Below, in pieces: positions 7,053 to 15,614 of a DNA stretch of 64,000 bases. The position numbers and the translations under genes were made by a program. Within the stretch, counting starts at the first letter, position 1, and every line of letters starts with the position of its first letter. This stretch comes from Winogradskyella sp. MH6 (GTDB taxonomy: Bacteria > Bacteroidota > Bacteroidia > Flavobacteriales > Flavobacteriaceae): contig NZ_CP094494.1 of the NCBI RefSeq assembly GCF_022810765.1, forward strand, positions 1,178,001-1,242,000, given 5' to 3'. The notes beneath the pieces were generated by a model. It searched no databases and was not told where the DNA came from. It worked only from the letters and a program-made list of their open reading frames with translations.

Positions 7053-8615
7053 ATGAACGAAGAAAAAAATATAGACAGACTTTTTCAGGAGAAGTTTAAA
7101 GACTTTGAAATAGCTCCTAATGATGCTGTGTGGGATCGTATTAGCGAGAGTCTTCCTAAGAAAAAGAAAAAACGCAGAGTTATTGCTTTGTGGTGGCAGA
7201 TTGGTGGTGTCGCTGCGGTAATTGCTTTGCTTTTAACTGTTGGTTTGTCTTTATTTGATTCAACTGATGACAATGAGGTGGTACCTACAATTGTAGATAC
7301 CGAAAAAACAGACGATAGTTCTAAAAAAGACACCGAGTTAAATAATTCTAAGGACAGTAATAATGTCCTAGATAATTCTTCAGATTTAAATGTTGCTGAT
7401 TCTAACGAAACAGAAACATCTAACCTTAATGAGGATAACAAATCTGCTACAGAACAAAGCGACAAAAGAGAATTAACCTCTTCTAAAGCCAACAAGTCGA
7501 ATGCTATAGCTAACACGACAAGTAAAGAAAATAAAGTGACTTCTGATTCTCACAAAAGTTTAACGGAATTAAAAAACGAAGACAACAATGGTGCAGTGGC
7601 TTTGAGCAATAAAAATTCTGAAAACAAATTAGAAGATGATATCATTAATGATTCTGAAATGAAATCTGTTATAAAGAATGCTGTTGACAATAAAAACTCA
7701 GCAGTAACAGATAACACATCATCTAATGATACCAAAGAAGATTCAAATACTGATAGCAATAAAGTATTAGAAAAAGACACTTCGCTGTTAAAAGAAGATA
7801 CCGAAAAGGAATCTATTTTAGATGCTATTGCAGACAATAACAGCAACAACGAAAATATTGATGAAAAAGAAAAAGAAGATGAACAAAACAGGTGGAGCAT
7901 TGCACCAAATGTTGCGCCTGTTTATTACAGTTCTCTTGGTCAAGGTTCATCAATAGACCAACAATTTAACAACAACTCTAAGAGTGGTAATATTAATATG
8001 AGTTATGGTATTACAGGTTCTTATACCATCTCCAACAAATTAAAAGTTAGAGCAGGTATTAATAGAGTTAACCTTAGCCAAAGCACCTCTAATGTTTTTG
8101 CATTAAGTGGTAGCGAATTTGCCTCTAGAAATGCAAATACTGAAGTATCCTCAATGGGCAATATCAGTCCAAGAGATGGATTTGAAAACATCTCATTGAT
8201 GAGTACAAACATGTTTGATAGAAGTACCACTCCAGAAATTTTCAACTCAAGGTCTTCTGGTAACATCGATCAACGTTTTGGGTTTATTGAGGTTCCTCTA
8301 GAATTGGAGTATCGTTTACTAGATAAAAAATTCGGAGTAAATGTTATTGGTGGATTCAGCACCTTCTTTTTAAATCAAAATGAGGTCTATGCAGATATCG
8401 ACGGTACATCAACATTAATAGGCGAAGCAAACAACATGAACTCAACAAGTTTTAGTGCCAACTTTGGTTTAGGACTTGATTATAGTTTGTCAAAACAATG
8501 GAATTTTAATCTTGAACCACAGTTCAAGTATCAAATAAACACATTTAGTAACACATCTGGTAATTATAGACCATTCTTTATTGGTTTGTATACAGGATTA
8601 AGTTACAAGTTTTAG
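7053..8615 (+). CDS. Anti-sigma-like protein fused to an outer-membrane beta-barrel
   Basis: A 520-residue protein in three parts. The first ~42 residues are cytoplasmic, with the IDRLFQEKF...AVWDRI pattern common at the N-terminus of Bacteroidota anti-sigma-like proteins. A membrane helix follows (about 43-68, ending a KKKKKRR stretch). Residues about 70-278 are a low-complexity Asn/Ser/Asp/Glu/Lys linker. Residues about 280-520 have alternating amphipathic strands and end in Phe, typical of a PorT-like outer-membrane barrel. As built it could span inner membrane to outer membrane and report barrel assembly to the sigma factor two bases upstream. The barrel is recognised by pattern; the signalling role is inference. 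Confidence 0.8.
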   Translation: MNEEKNIDRLFQEKFKDFEIAPNDAVWDRISESLPKKKKKRRVIALWWQIGGVAAVIALLLTVGLSLFDSTDDNEVVPTIVDTEKTDDSSKKDTELNNSKDSNNVLDNSSDLNVADSNETETSNLNEDNKSATEQSDKRELTSSKANKSNAIANTTSKENKVTSDSHKSLTELKNEDNNGAVALSNKNSENKLEDDIINDSEMKSVIKNAVDNKNSAVTDNTSSNDTKEDSNTDSNKVLEKDTSLLKEDTEKESILDAIADNNSNNENIDEKEKEDEQNRWSIAPNVAPVYYSSLGQGSSIDQQFNNNSKSGNINMSYGITGSYTISNKLKVRAGINRVNLSQSTSNVFALSGSEFASRNANTEVSSMGNISPRDGFENISLMSTNMFDRSTTPEIFNSRSSGNIDQRFGFIEVPLELEYRLLDKKFGVNVIGGFSTFFLNQNEVYADIDGTSTLIGEANNMNSTSFSANFGLGLDYSLSKQWNFNLEPQFKYQINTFSNTSGNYRPFFIGLYTGLSYKF

Positions 8616-8680
8616 GTTTAAGTTAGTTAGGTTAGGTTATTGCAAACAAACATAAAGCAATGATGAATGCAATGATGACA

Positions 8681-8719
8681 AAAGCTACTCTTGGTTAGGG
8701 TGGCTTTTATTTTTTATTT
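8681..8719 (+). terminator. Terminator of the ECF sigma operon
   Basis: An 11-bp stem (8681-8691 with 8697-8707, including two G-T pairs) with a 5-base loop, followed by a T-rich tract that runs into the end of the convergent plsC gene. Confidence 0.7.
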
Positions 8720-9460
8720 CCCTTTTGGTAAATTCTTATTGAGCTCAGTTAAGATAATTGCTCTTGCTTTTTGGTTTAAAGCCTTAGTATCACCAACCTT
8801 TAAATTTTCAGTTTGAAGAAACTTATGAATCTTAGCACGCATTTTTCCTGGTCCACCACTAAAAAACGTATAGGAAAATCGTTTTTTGTTATCATAAAAC
8901 GTTAATGGCACAACAGGAATCTGATGATTTATAGCCAAACGGAATGCTCCATCTTTAAATTCGTCTAACACAATATGTTCTTCTGGCACACCTCCTTCAG
9001 GAAAAATACAGATACTCAACCCTTGCTTTAATCTTCTTTGAGCTCTTAAAAAAACGGCTTGTCTACTCTTTGCACTACTTCTATCCACTAAAATACATGT
9101 GCGTTTATAGAAAAATCCGAACAAAGGGATATTCGCCAATTCTTTTTTCCCAACAAATACAAAAGGATTTTTTACGGCTGCCAACATTAACATAATATCT
9201 GTCATAGATGTATGGTTAGCAACAAACATGTAGCTTTTCTTAGGATTGGGAACTTCTTCTTTTATAATCCTATAATTAAAACCCATTCCAACAAGAATAA
9301 ACTTAGCCCAAAACCTTGCTAGCTTAAAAAAGAATGGATACCATTTTTCTCTAGAAATAGATATCAAAAGAACAGGAAACAAGACAATAATTGGCAAAGC
9401 CACTAAAATGTAGAACCAAATGCGGTACAAAACCCAAAAAGGATACTTTACTATTGCCAT
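8714..9460 (-). CDS. plsC: 1-acyl-sn-glycerol-3-phosphate acyltransferase
   Basis: A 248-residue PlsC-family acyltransferase that transfers a fatty acyl group to lysophosphatidic acid during phospholipid synthesis. The catalytic HX4D motif is in NHTSMTD (about 82-88) and the glycerol-phosphate-binding motif is FPEGG (about 153-157). An N-terminal hydrophobic segment (about 5-32) anchors it to the inner membrane. It converges on the sigma operon and diverges from trpS. A CAAAACTA (minus strand TAGTTTTG) six bases before the start codon looks like a -7 element but is too close for an ordinary leader. Confidence 0.9.
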   Translation of the reverse strand: MAIVKYPFWVLYRIWFYILVALPIIVLFPVLLISISREKWYPFFFKLARFWAKFILVGMGFNYRIIKEEVPNPKKSYMFVANHTSMTDIMLMLAAVKNPFVFVGKKELANIPLFGFFYKRTCILVDRSSAKSRQAVFLRAQRRLKQGLSICIFPEGGVPEEHIVLDEFKDGAFRLAINHQIPVVPLTFYDNKKRFSYTFFSGGPGKMRAKIHKFLQTENLKVGDTKALNQKARAIILTELNKNLPKGK

Positions 9461-9515
9461 GGCACCAAAACTAAGTATTTAATTCAAATCGCTTCTCATA
9501 GTGTTGCTAAAAATT

Positions 9516-9523
9516 TATCTTTG
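9516..9523 (+). promoter_or_regulatory. -7 element for trpS
   Basis: TATCTTTG matches TAnnTTTG. The predicted start near 9530 would place the palindromic repeat at 9560-9577 inside the trpS leader. No TTG at proper distance was seen. Confidence 0.5.
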
Positions 9524-9559
9524 CTTTCTGATTAAAAATTAAGTTTAATAATAAAGAGA

Positions 9560-9577
9560 TTCCTGCTTTCGCAGGAA
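9560..9577 (+). repeat. Dispersed palindromic repeat
   Basis: A perfect 7-bp stem TTCCTGC/GCAGGAA with a TTTC loop and an AGA left flank. It belongs to the family also found near 15594, 17743, 22911 and 34385. It sits in the trpS leader, seven bases before the start codon, where it could reduce ribosome access. Confidence 0.8.
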
Positions 9578-9583
9578 GTGAGC

Positions 9584-10552
9584 ATGGCAAGAATATTAAC
9601 AGGCATACAAAGTACAGGAACACCTCATTTAGGAAATATCTTAGGTGCAATTTTACCAGCAATAGAATTATCTGAGCAAAGCGATAATGAGTCTTATCTA
9701 TTCATCGCAAATCTGCATACCTTAACTCAGATTAAAAATGCTGAAGAATTAAGACACAATACCTATTCTGTTGCTGCAACATGGTTGGCATTAGGACTAG
9801 ACACAAAAAAAACAGTGTTTTACAGACAAAGCGATATTCCGCAAGTAACTGAATTAGCTTGGTATCTCAATTGCTTTTTTCCTTATAAACGTATGAAACT
9901 AGCGCATGGTTTTAAGGACAAGGCAGATCGTTTAGACGATGTTAACTCTGGTCTGTTTATGTATCCGATGCTTATGGCTGCAGATATTTTGTTGTATGAT
10001 GCTGAGATTATTCCTGTTGGAAAAGACCAAGTTCAACATATAGAATTTACAAGAGATGTTGCTTCTCGTTTTCATGCCAAAATGGGAGAAGTCTTTGTAC
10101 TTCCTGAAGAGCGCTTGCAAGAAAACACCATGCTTATTCCTGGTACAGATGGCGAGAAAATGAGCAAAAGTAGAGACAACTTTATCAATATCTTTTTACC
10201 AGAAAAACAACTTCGTAAAAAGATTATGACTATTGAAACTGATAGTACTCCTCTTGAAGAACCTAAAGACTGGAAAACTTGTAATTGTTTTGCAATCTAC
10301 AGCTTGTTAGCTTCTGAAAGTCAAATAGCAGAAATGAAAGCCAATTACGAAGGTGGAAACTATGGTTATGGTCATGCCAAACAAGCACTTTATGAACTTA
10401 TTCTAGAGCGTTTTGCTGAGCCAAGAGAACGTTATAATTATTACATGAATAACCTTGATGAATTAGATGCCATTTTAGCTAAAGGTGCTAAAAAGGCAAA
10501 AGTTGTTGCTGATGATGTATTGAAGCGTGTAAGAGAAAAGGTTGGGTACTAA
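9584..10552 (+). CDS. trpS: Tryptophanyl-tRNA synthetase
   Basis: A 322-residue class I synthetase that charges tRNA-Trp. The HIGH-type motif appears as TPHLGN near the N-terminus and the KMSKS loop as GEKMSKSRDN about 190 residues in. I chose the ATG at 9584 (MARILTGIQSTGTPHLGN) because the GTG six bases upstream falls at the edge of a palindromic repeat and adds nothing conserved. It overlaps the convergent dprA gene by four bases. Confidence 0.95.
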   Translation: MARILTGIQSTGTPHLGNILGAILPAIELSEQSDNESYLFIANLHTLTQIKNAEELRHNTYSVAATWLALGLDTKKTVFYRQSDIPQVTELAWYLNCFFPYKRMKLAHGFKDKADRLDDVNSGLFMYPMLMAADILLYDAEIIPVGKDQVQHIEFTRDVASRFHAKMGEVFVLPEERLQENTMLIPGTDGEKMSKSRDNFINIFLPEKQLRKKIMTIETDSTPLEEPKDWKTCNCFAIYSLLASESQIAEMKANYEGGNYGYGHAKQALYELILERFAEPRERYNYYMNNLDELDAILAKGAKKAKVVADDVLKRVREKVGY

Positions 10553-11652
10553 ATAATTTCGAACTGCTTTCCTGGCAAAGGACGTATCACACCTTTTAAT
10601 TCCATATTGAGTAATATTCCTGCTAATTTATAAGTAGGAATGTTACACTCTAAAGCAATAACATCGAGGATCTCTTTACCGTTTTCTTTTAGATAGTTAT
10701 ATATTACTTTTTCGTCCTCACCTAACTCTACAAAAAGTTGTTTTTGTACAGGAGGTTTTTTCTCATCTTCTAATTGCCAATTTAATATATAAGGAACGTC
10801 CAGAGGATTAGATAATAAATGGGCTTTCTGAAATTTTATGAGATTATTACAACCCACACTTTGGCTATCTGTTGTTCTGCCAGGTACAGCAAAAACTTCT
10901 CTGTCGTAAGAGTTAGCTATATCTGCTGTAACCAAGCTTCCTCCTTTTTCGGCTGATTCAATAACGATAGTTGCTTCACTAAGACCAGCTATAATGCGAT
11001 TTCGTTTTAGAAAGTTGTTTCTATCAAAAACATCGGTACTCCAAAAATCGGTGTAAAATCCACCATGGTTTTCTACTTCAGCCACATACTTTTTATGCAC
11101 TTTAGGATAGATTTGATTTAAGCCATGCGCCAAACAACCAATGGTTTGCAAGTTGTGTTTTATCGCTGCTTTTTGAGCTGTAATATCCGTTCCGTAAGCA
11201 AACCCAGAGACAATTATAGGGTTATAAGGCGCTAAAGTTTCCACCAGTTTTTCGCAAAAAGCTATACCGTTTGTTGTTATTTTTCGAGCTCCAACAATGC
11301 TGATTATTGGCTTGTTATTTAAATTAATATTTCCCGATTGAAACAATACTATTGGTCCATCAATACAATGTTTTAGTTTTTCAGGATAGGTGTCTTCTGT
11401 AAAATAATAGGCTTTGATGTTATTATCTTTAATGAATCGTAATTCATTTTCTGCTTCTTCAAGGTGAATAGTGTCAAAAAGCCCATTTATGGTTATTGTA
11501 CCAATACCATCAATCTTAAGAAGATTCGTTTTTTTCTCATTTAAAACGGCTTCTGCAGAACCACAATGATTAATTAATTTTTTAGCCGTTGTTGCCCCAA
11601 TTTTTGGTACGTGTTGAAGCGCTAAAGCATAAATTAAATCTTGTTCTGTCAT
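10549..11652 (-). CDS. dprA: DNA processing protein DprA/Smf
   Basis: A 367-residue DprA. An N-terminal helix-hairpin-helix part (about 1-60) is followed by the Rossmann-like core with VGARKIT, SGFAYGTD, NRIIAGLSEATIVIE and GGSLVTADIA. A short C-terminal winged-helix-like region closes the protein. DprA protects incoming single-stranded DNA and loads RecA in natural transformation. Its presence alone does not show competence, since it is widespread. It converges on trpS (4-base overlap) and has a possible -7 element at 11669-11676. Confidence 0.93.
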   Translation of the reverse strand: MTEQDLIYALALQHVPKIGATTAKKLINHCGSAEAVLNEKKTNLLKIDGIGTITINGLFDTIHLEEAENELRFIKDNNIKAYYFTEDTYPEKLKHCIDGPIVLFQSGNINLNNKPIISIVGARKITTNGIAFCEKLVETLAPYNPIIVSGFAYGTDITAQKAAIKHNLQTIGCLAHGLNQIYPKVHKKYVAEVENHGGFYTDFWSTDVFDRNNFLKRNRIIAGLSEATIVIESAEKGGSLVTADIANSYDREVFAVPGRTTDSQSVGCNNLIKFQKAHLLSNPLDVPYILNWQLEDEKKPPVQKQLFVELGEDEKVIYNYLKENGKEILDVIALECNIPTYKLAGILLNMELKGVIRPLPGKQFEII

Positions 11653-11668
11653 TTAAAATATTGATTTT

Positions 11669-11676
11669 CAAATCTA
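11669..11676 (-). promoter_or_regulatory. -7 element for dprA
   Basis: The minus strand reads TAGATTTG, matching TAnnTTTG, 17-24 bases before the dprA start. No clear -33 element was found, so the call is tentative. Confidence 0.4.
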
Positions 11677-11744
11677 CAAGTAACTAAATTTTTCTGATGT
11701 TAATAACTAAACTTGCTTAAACTTTTTTCACTTTTAAAAATTTT

Positions 11745-11752
11745 TAACTTTG
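11745..11752 (+). promoter_or_regulatory. -7 element very close to the HU/SPOR gene start
   Basis: TAACTTTG ends only seven bases before the ATG at 11760, so the transcript would be leaderless or nearly so. The -33 region is poor. Confidence 0.45.
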
Positions 11753-11759
11753 TTTCTGT

Positions 11760-12698
11760 ATGCAACTAGAAACTTACATTAGCGACCTTTTATATAGATA
11801 CGATTGTATTACAGTACCTCAATTAGGTGCTTTTTTAACCAATCGTGTTTCGGCAAGAGTACACGACTCTACACACACGTTTTATCCGCCAAAAAAAGTA
11901 TTGTCTTTTAATGAGCAATTACAACATAATGATGGATTATTGGCAAATTATATTGCTGAAGTAGAAAAAGTACCTTACGCTACTGCTAACGATAAGATTT
12001 CTAAACAAGTAAAAGCTATAAAGTCTTACCTTATTGAAGGTGAAACGATTCAGTTTGAAAACATTGGTGAGCTTGTTTTAAATACAGAAGGGAAAATTGT
12101 TTTTAACCCTTCTAGCCACATCAATTACTTAACAGATTCTTTTGGTTTATCGCACTTTACGTCAGCAGACATAAAACGCGAGGTTTACAAAAAAGAAGTT
12201 GAAACTATTGAAGAGGCTGCTCCTATTGCCTTAACACCTGAAAAGCGTTCTAACAACAATTGGTTAAAGTATGCTGCGGCTGCTGTAATCGTTTTAGGAC
12301 TAAGTGGATTTGGAGCATTTAAGTACTACAATAACACCGTTGAAAATCACAACCAATTAGCACAAGAAGAGGCTAATGCACAACTTGATGCAAAAGTACA
12401 AGAAGCAACTTTTATCATCAGTAATCCATTGCCTGCCGCTACTTTATCTATTGAAAAGCAAACTGGCAATTACCATATTGTAGCAGGTGCTTTTAGAGTT
12501 GAAGCTAATTCTGATAAAAAGGTAAACCAGCTTAGAGAAATGGGTTATAAAGCCCGAAAAATTGGTGAAAATCGTTACGGATTGCACGAAGTGGTTTATG
12601 CAAGTTTTGAGACTAGACTCGAAGCACAAAAAGCACTTTACAAAATCCGAAATGAACACAATAAAGACGCTTGGTTACTAATTAAGAAATTAGATTAA
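11760..12698 (+). CDS. HU-CCDC81 and SPOR domain membrane protein
   Basis: A 312-residue protein. Residues about 1-130 form tandem HU-like (CCDC81-type) domains (LETYISDLLYRYDCITVPQL; FENIGELVLN). One membrane helix lies at about 168-187, and a C-terminal SPOR domain at about 233-312 (YHIVAGAFRVEANSDKKVNQ). SPOR domains bind denuded peptidoglycan at division sites, while HU folds bind DNA or proteins. The arrangement therefore links the cytoplasm to septal wall. The exact role is unknown. A -7 box directly before the start suggests a leaderless mRNA. Confidence 0.85.
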   Translation: MQLETYISDLLYRYDCITVPQLGAFLTNRVSARVHDSTHTFYPPKKVLSFNEQLQHNDGLLANYIAEVEKVPYATANDKISKQVKAIKSYLIEGETIQFENIGELVLNTEGKIVFNPSSHINYLTDSFGLSHFTSADIKREVYKKEVETIEEAAPIALTPEKRSNNNWLKYAAAAVIVLGLSGFGAFKYYNNTVENHNQLAQEEANAQLDAKVQEATFIISNPLPAATLSIEKQTGNYHIVAGAFRVEANSDKKVNQLREMGYKARKIGENRYGLHEVVYASFETRLEAQKALYKIRNEHNKDAWLLIKKLD

Positions 12699-12732
12699 CC
12701 TTTTCTTATCCTTTTATTTACTCAAATCAACA

Positions 12733-12740
12733 TATCTTTG
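12733..12740 (+). promoter_or_regulatory. -7 element for the thioesterase gene
   Basis: TATCTTTG, a full match to TAnnTTTG, 18 bases before the ATG at 12759; the leader would be about 12 bases. No matching -33 element was seen. Confidence 0.5.
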
Positions 12741-12758
12741 CACAAATTTTAAAAATTT

Positions 12759-13268
12759 ATGCAACCAAGAACCGCATTTCAGTCTAAAACCGTTGTTACA
12801 GACCTTGTTTTACCTAGTGAAACCAACCCACTAAATAATCTTTTTGGTGGCGAATTGTTAGCTCGAATGGATAGGGCTGCTAGTATTTCAGCAAGAAGAC
12901 ATTCAAGAAGAGTTGCCGTTACCGCCTCAGTGAATCATGTTGCTTTTAATAGATCCATTCCCTTAGGAAGTGTGGTAACTGTAGAAGCTAAAGTGTCTCG
13001 TGCTTTTACGACATCTATGGAGGTGTATTTGGATGTTTGGATTGAAGATAGAGAAACTGGAGAAAGTATTAAAGCCAATGAAGCTATATACACTTTTGTT
13101 GCCGTTGATGAGACTGGAAGACCTGTAAGAATTCCTGAATTAGTCCCAGAAACCGAGCTGGAAAAAGAACGTTATGATGCTGCCTTACGACGCAAGCAAT
13201 TAAGCCTTGTTTTGGCTGGCAAAATGAAGCCTGCGGATGCTACAGAATTGAAAGCACTTTTTGAGTAA
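12759..13268 (+). CDS. Acyl-CoA thioesterase (hotdog fold)
   Basis: A 169-residue hotdog-fold thioesterase of the YciA/BACH type, which hydrolyses acyl-CoA to free acid and CoA. The N-terminal segment LPSETNPLNNLFGGELLARM carries the characteristic N...FGG...L motif with the catalytic Asp/Asn region. The following strands (VAFNRSIPLGSVVTVEAKVS) match the family. Substrate chain length cannot be told. It is followed by a short hairpin (13269-13284) without a clear T run. Confidence 0.88.
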   Translation: MQPRTAFQSKTVVTDLVLPSETNPLNNLFGGELLARMDRAASISARRHSRRVAVTASVNHVAFNRSIPLGSVVTVEAKVSRAFTTSMEVYLDVWIEDRETGESIKANEAIYTFVAVDETGRPVRIPELVPETELEKERYDAALRRKQLSLVLAGKMKPADATELKALFE

Positions 13269-13343
13269 CTGATTTGCTAATCAGGTAGTAGTCTATTAAA
13301 CCATATCTAAAATCATTAGTCTTATCATTAACCAAATACATTA

Positions 13344-13562
13344 ATGATGAGATTTTTAGTTTATACCTTATTTTTTGTTTTTACTCTTAGTTTAAGCTCT
13401 TGTGCAAGACATGTAGTCGTAACACAACCAGCATCTATAACTATAGTTAAGAAACTACCAAGACAATATAAAGTTGTAAGGGTAAAAGGAAAACGTTATT
13501 ACTTCTTTAATGGTAAACATTATAGAAAAACAAGAAACGGATATGTTGTTGTGAAAGTTTAA
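13344..13562 (+). CDS. Small basic lipoprotein
   Basis: 72 residues with a lipoprotein signal ending LSLSSC (lipidation at Cys20 from the first Met). The mature peptide is short, Lys/Arg/Tyr-rich and repetitive (VVRVKGKRYYFF, GKHYRKTRNGYVVVKV). This resembles small cell-surface proteins with YY/GK repeats common in Bacteroidota, but no function is known. The start could be either of two consecutive ATGs (13344 or 13347). The end overlaps the convergent EnvC-like gene by four bases. Confidence 0.7.
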   Translation: MMRFLVYTLFFVFTLSLSSCARHVVVTQPASITIVKKLPRQYKVVRVKGKRYYFFNGKHYRKTRNGYVVVKV

Positions 13563-14779
13563 TTCTTAGCTAACCAATACTCTGGATTAAGTTTTTGGTC
13601 GTTCTTAAACAGCCTAAAATCTAAAAGGCTTTCTCCACTAATTTTACTGGTAAATACCTTGCCAATGACTTGTCCTGTAGATATTTTATCACCTGGTTTT
13701 ACATAAACTTTAGAAAGGTTATAGTAAATAGTAACATAATTACCGTGACGAACCATAATGCCTGGGTTACCATTTTTTACCACAATAATTCTTGAAACCT
13801 CTCCATTAAATACAGCCTTAACATCTGCATCTGTTGTTGTTGCTATTTTAATACCCGAATTGTTAACCTCAACTGTATTATCAGTTAAAGATCTTGTTTT
13901 ACCAAACTTACCTTTTATAATTCCTCGCTCAACAGGCCAACCCAACCTGCCTTTGTTGGCTTCAAAATTAGATGCTAGTTTCTTAGCTTCAGGTGTTAAA
14001 ACAAACTTCCCTGTTGAAGTTTTCTTTCCTGCTTTTTCATTAGAGGCGGCAATCGCTTCTCTAATTAATCGATTTATTTCTTTATCTAATCGGTCTGCCT
14101 CCTGTTGTTTTTGTTTAATCTGAGAGGCAAACTTTGTCATATCTGCCTTTATGGTAGCCATTAACTTTTCGCGCTCTTCTAATTCCTTTTCAAGTTCTCG
14201 TTTAGCAATTCTATTCTCCTTAATTAACTTGTCTTTATCTGCTTTTTGCTTAGATAGCTCTATGTTTAGATTTTGTAATTCTTTTGTTTTTTTCTTTATC
14301 AATTCACCTTGCTCCTTTTGGTAATTGGCATATTGTCTAATGTATTGCAGACGCTTGTAGGCTTGCTTAAAATTGTTTGAAGACAATAAAAACATCACTT
14401 TACTTTGCTCTGATTTACTCTTGTACGACTTTACAATCATTGCAGCATAATCATCTTTTAACTCTTGTAACTGCGCTCTAAGGCTAGTTATTTCTTGCTG
14501 ATTTACATTAATCTCTCTGGTGAGTAAATTGGCTTGCTCGTTAGTAATTCTGATGAGGTTTTGTCTACGCTGAACTTTATAGTTTAAGTCCTCAATAAGT
14601 GTAATTTCAGATTTTTCTTCTTTCTTTTTACCTAAAAGAAACGCTTGAAACTGTTTTATTTCTTTTAGTATTTGTTGGCGCTGCTCTTCTAGTTTTTTTT
14701 GCTTATCACTTTGGGCAACTAAAGTCATTGAGGACAGTAAACATCCTAAAAAGAAAATTATGTAAAATCGTTTATTCAT
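13559..14779 (-). CDS. EnvC-like coiled-coil protein with degenerate M23 domain
   Basis: A 406-residue secreted protein with a signal peptide (about 1-22). A long coiled coil follows (about 25-250, rich in KQ/EL heptads), then a LytM/M23 domain (about 285-405). The metal-binding positions of active M23 peptidases are largely missing: the usual HxGxD segment reads NNSGIKI and the final HxH reads LDFRLF, leaving one His in HGNYVTIYY. This is the state of EnvC, which activates amidases instead of cutting. A role in cell separation is therefore likely. It follows the DUF4292 gene after five bases. Confidence 0.85.
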   Translation of the reverse strand: MNKRFYIIFFLGCLLSSMTLVAQSDKQKKLEEQRQQILKEIKQFQAFLLGKKKEEKSEITLIEDLNYKVQRRQNLIRITNEQANLLTREINVNQQEITSLRAQLQELKDDYAAMIVKSYKSKSEQSKVMFLLSSNNFKQAYKRLQYIRQYANYQKEQGELIKKKTKELQNLNIELSKQKADKDKLIKENRIAKRELEKELEEREKLMATIKADMTKFASQIKQKQQEADRLDKEINRLIREAIAASNEKAGKKTSTGKFVLTPEAKKLASNFEANKGRLGWPVERGIIKGKFGKTRSLTDNTVEVNNSGIKIATTTDADVKAVFNGEVSRIIVVKNGNPGIMVRHGNYVTIYYNLSKVYVKPGDKISTGQVIGKVFTSKISGESLLDFRLFKNDQKLNPEYWLAKN

Positions 14780-14784
14780 TTAAT

Positions 14785-15582
14785 TTACTTAATAACTATT
14801 TCTTTATATCCAGCTGGTATTCTGAATGGAAACCTAACATCTTCGTTTAGTGTTAGCGACTTAAATTCCATTGTTATGGCAACTTCATCTGAGTCTTCAA
14901 CAGCAATGATTCTAATATCTTTTGGTAAAATCTGCTTTTTAACCTCTTGGTACGATTTATAATCCACCTGAAGAATGCGCTTTTTTAACTGCTGAAATAA
15001 TTGCAGACTATCCATTTTAAAGTGCGACGGATTAATTAAATAAAACAACTCAAATAGTGCACTTTGGTCTTTAGGTTGAAGCGCATAAGAGTTTTCATTT
15101 ACCGAAACCGTATGAGGTTCATCCTTTAAATCAAAAATAGCTTGTCCCAACAATATATTTTGCACTTTCATAAAATCTAAATCCACACCTACAAAATCAC
15201 TTAGCAGTTTATAGTCTCCATCAAAGTATTCGTTATCGAGCTTGTTATAAAAACGTACTTTTTCTGGTGTTATCATCATACGTGCTAAGCCCAGTTTTGC
15301 ACTTAACCATATCACTTTATCTTTTTCTATTCTAAGATTAAAAGTTGAACCCTGCTCTTTTTGGTTTTGAGTAATATCGATTTTAACCTTCCCTTGAAGA
15401 GTTTTAAAATTAGCATCGTTCTTTTGATGTTGTTTTATCACTTGCTTCGCTGATAGTTTATCGCTCGCTTTACCTGCGGCAACAATGCTTTGGGTAGATT
15501 TGCAGCTTGTCGCAAAAAGTAGTATTGCAAGGGCAAATACGATTCTAAATATTTGTTGTTTTATATGAATTTGTCTGTTCAT
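14785..15582 (-). CDS. DUF4292 lipoprotein
   Basis: A 265-residue lipoprotein. Its hydrophobic N-terminus (FRIVFALAILLFATSC) ends in a lipobox. The mature part (HQKNDANFKTLQGKVKIDIT, LSAKLGLARMMITPEKVRFY) resembles the DUF4292 family, which has a LolA/LolB-like fold. Function is unproven; lipoprotein or lipid carriage in the periplasm is suggested only by the fold resemblance. It lies between a TPR protein and the EnvC-like gene, an order I associate with many Flavobacteriaceae. Confidence 0.8.
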   Translation of the reverse strand: MNRQIHIKQQIFRIVFALAILLFATSCKSTQSIVAAGKASDKLSAKQVIKQHQKNDANFKTLQGKVKIDITQNQKEQGSTFNLRIEKDKVIWLSAKLGLARMMITPEKVRFYNKLDNEYFDGDYKLLSDFVGVDLDFMKVQNILLGQAIFDLKDEPHTVSVNENSYALQPKDQSALFELFYLINPSHFKMDSLQLFQQLKKRILQVDYKSYQEVKKQILPKDIRIIAVEDSDEVAITMEFKSLTLNEDVRFPFRIPAGYKEIVIK

Positions 15583-15593
15583 TCTGTAAATAG

Positions 15594-15613
15594 ATTCCTG
15601 CCTGCGTAGGAAT
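15594..15613 (+). repeat. Dispersed palindromic repeat
   Basis: An 8-bp stem ATTCCTGC/GTAGGAAT (one G-T pair) with a CTGC loop, in the short gap between the TPR gene and the DUF4292 gene. It is an imperfect member of the family seen at 17743 and 22911. Confidence 0.7.
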
Positions 15614-15614
15614 T

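Noticed and set aside
7085..7900. Two long minus-strand frames rich in Ser/Leu opposite the anti-sigma-like gene
   Set aside because: They mirror the low-complexity Asn/Ser/Asp linker on the other strand; composition alone keeps them open.
9578..9583. GTG start for trpS two codons upstream
   Set aside because: Falls at the edge of a palindromic repeat; the ATG at 9584 gives the usual family start.
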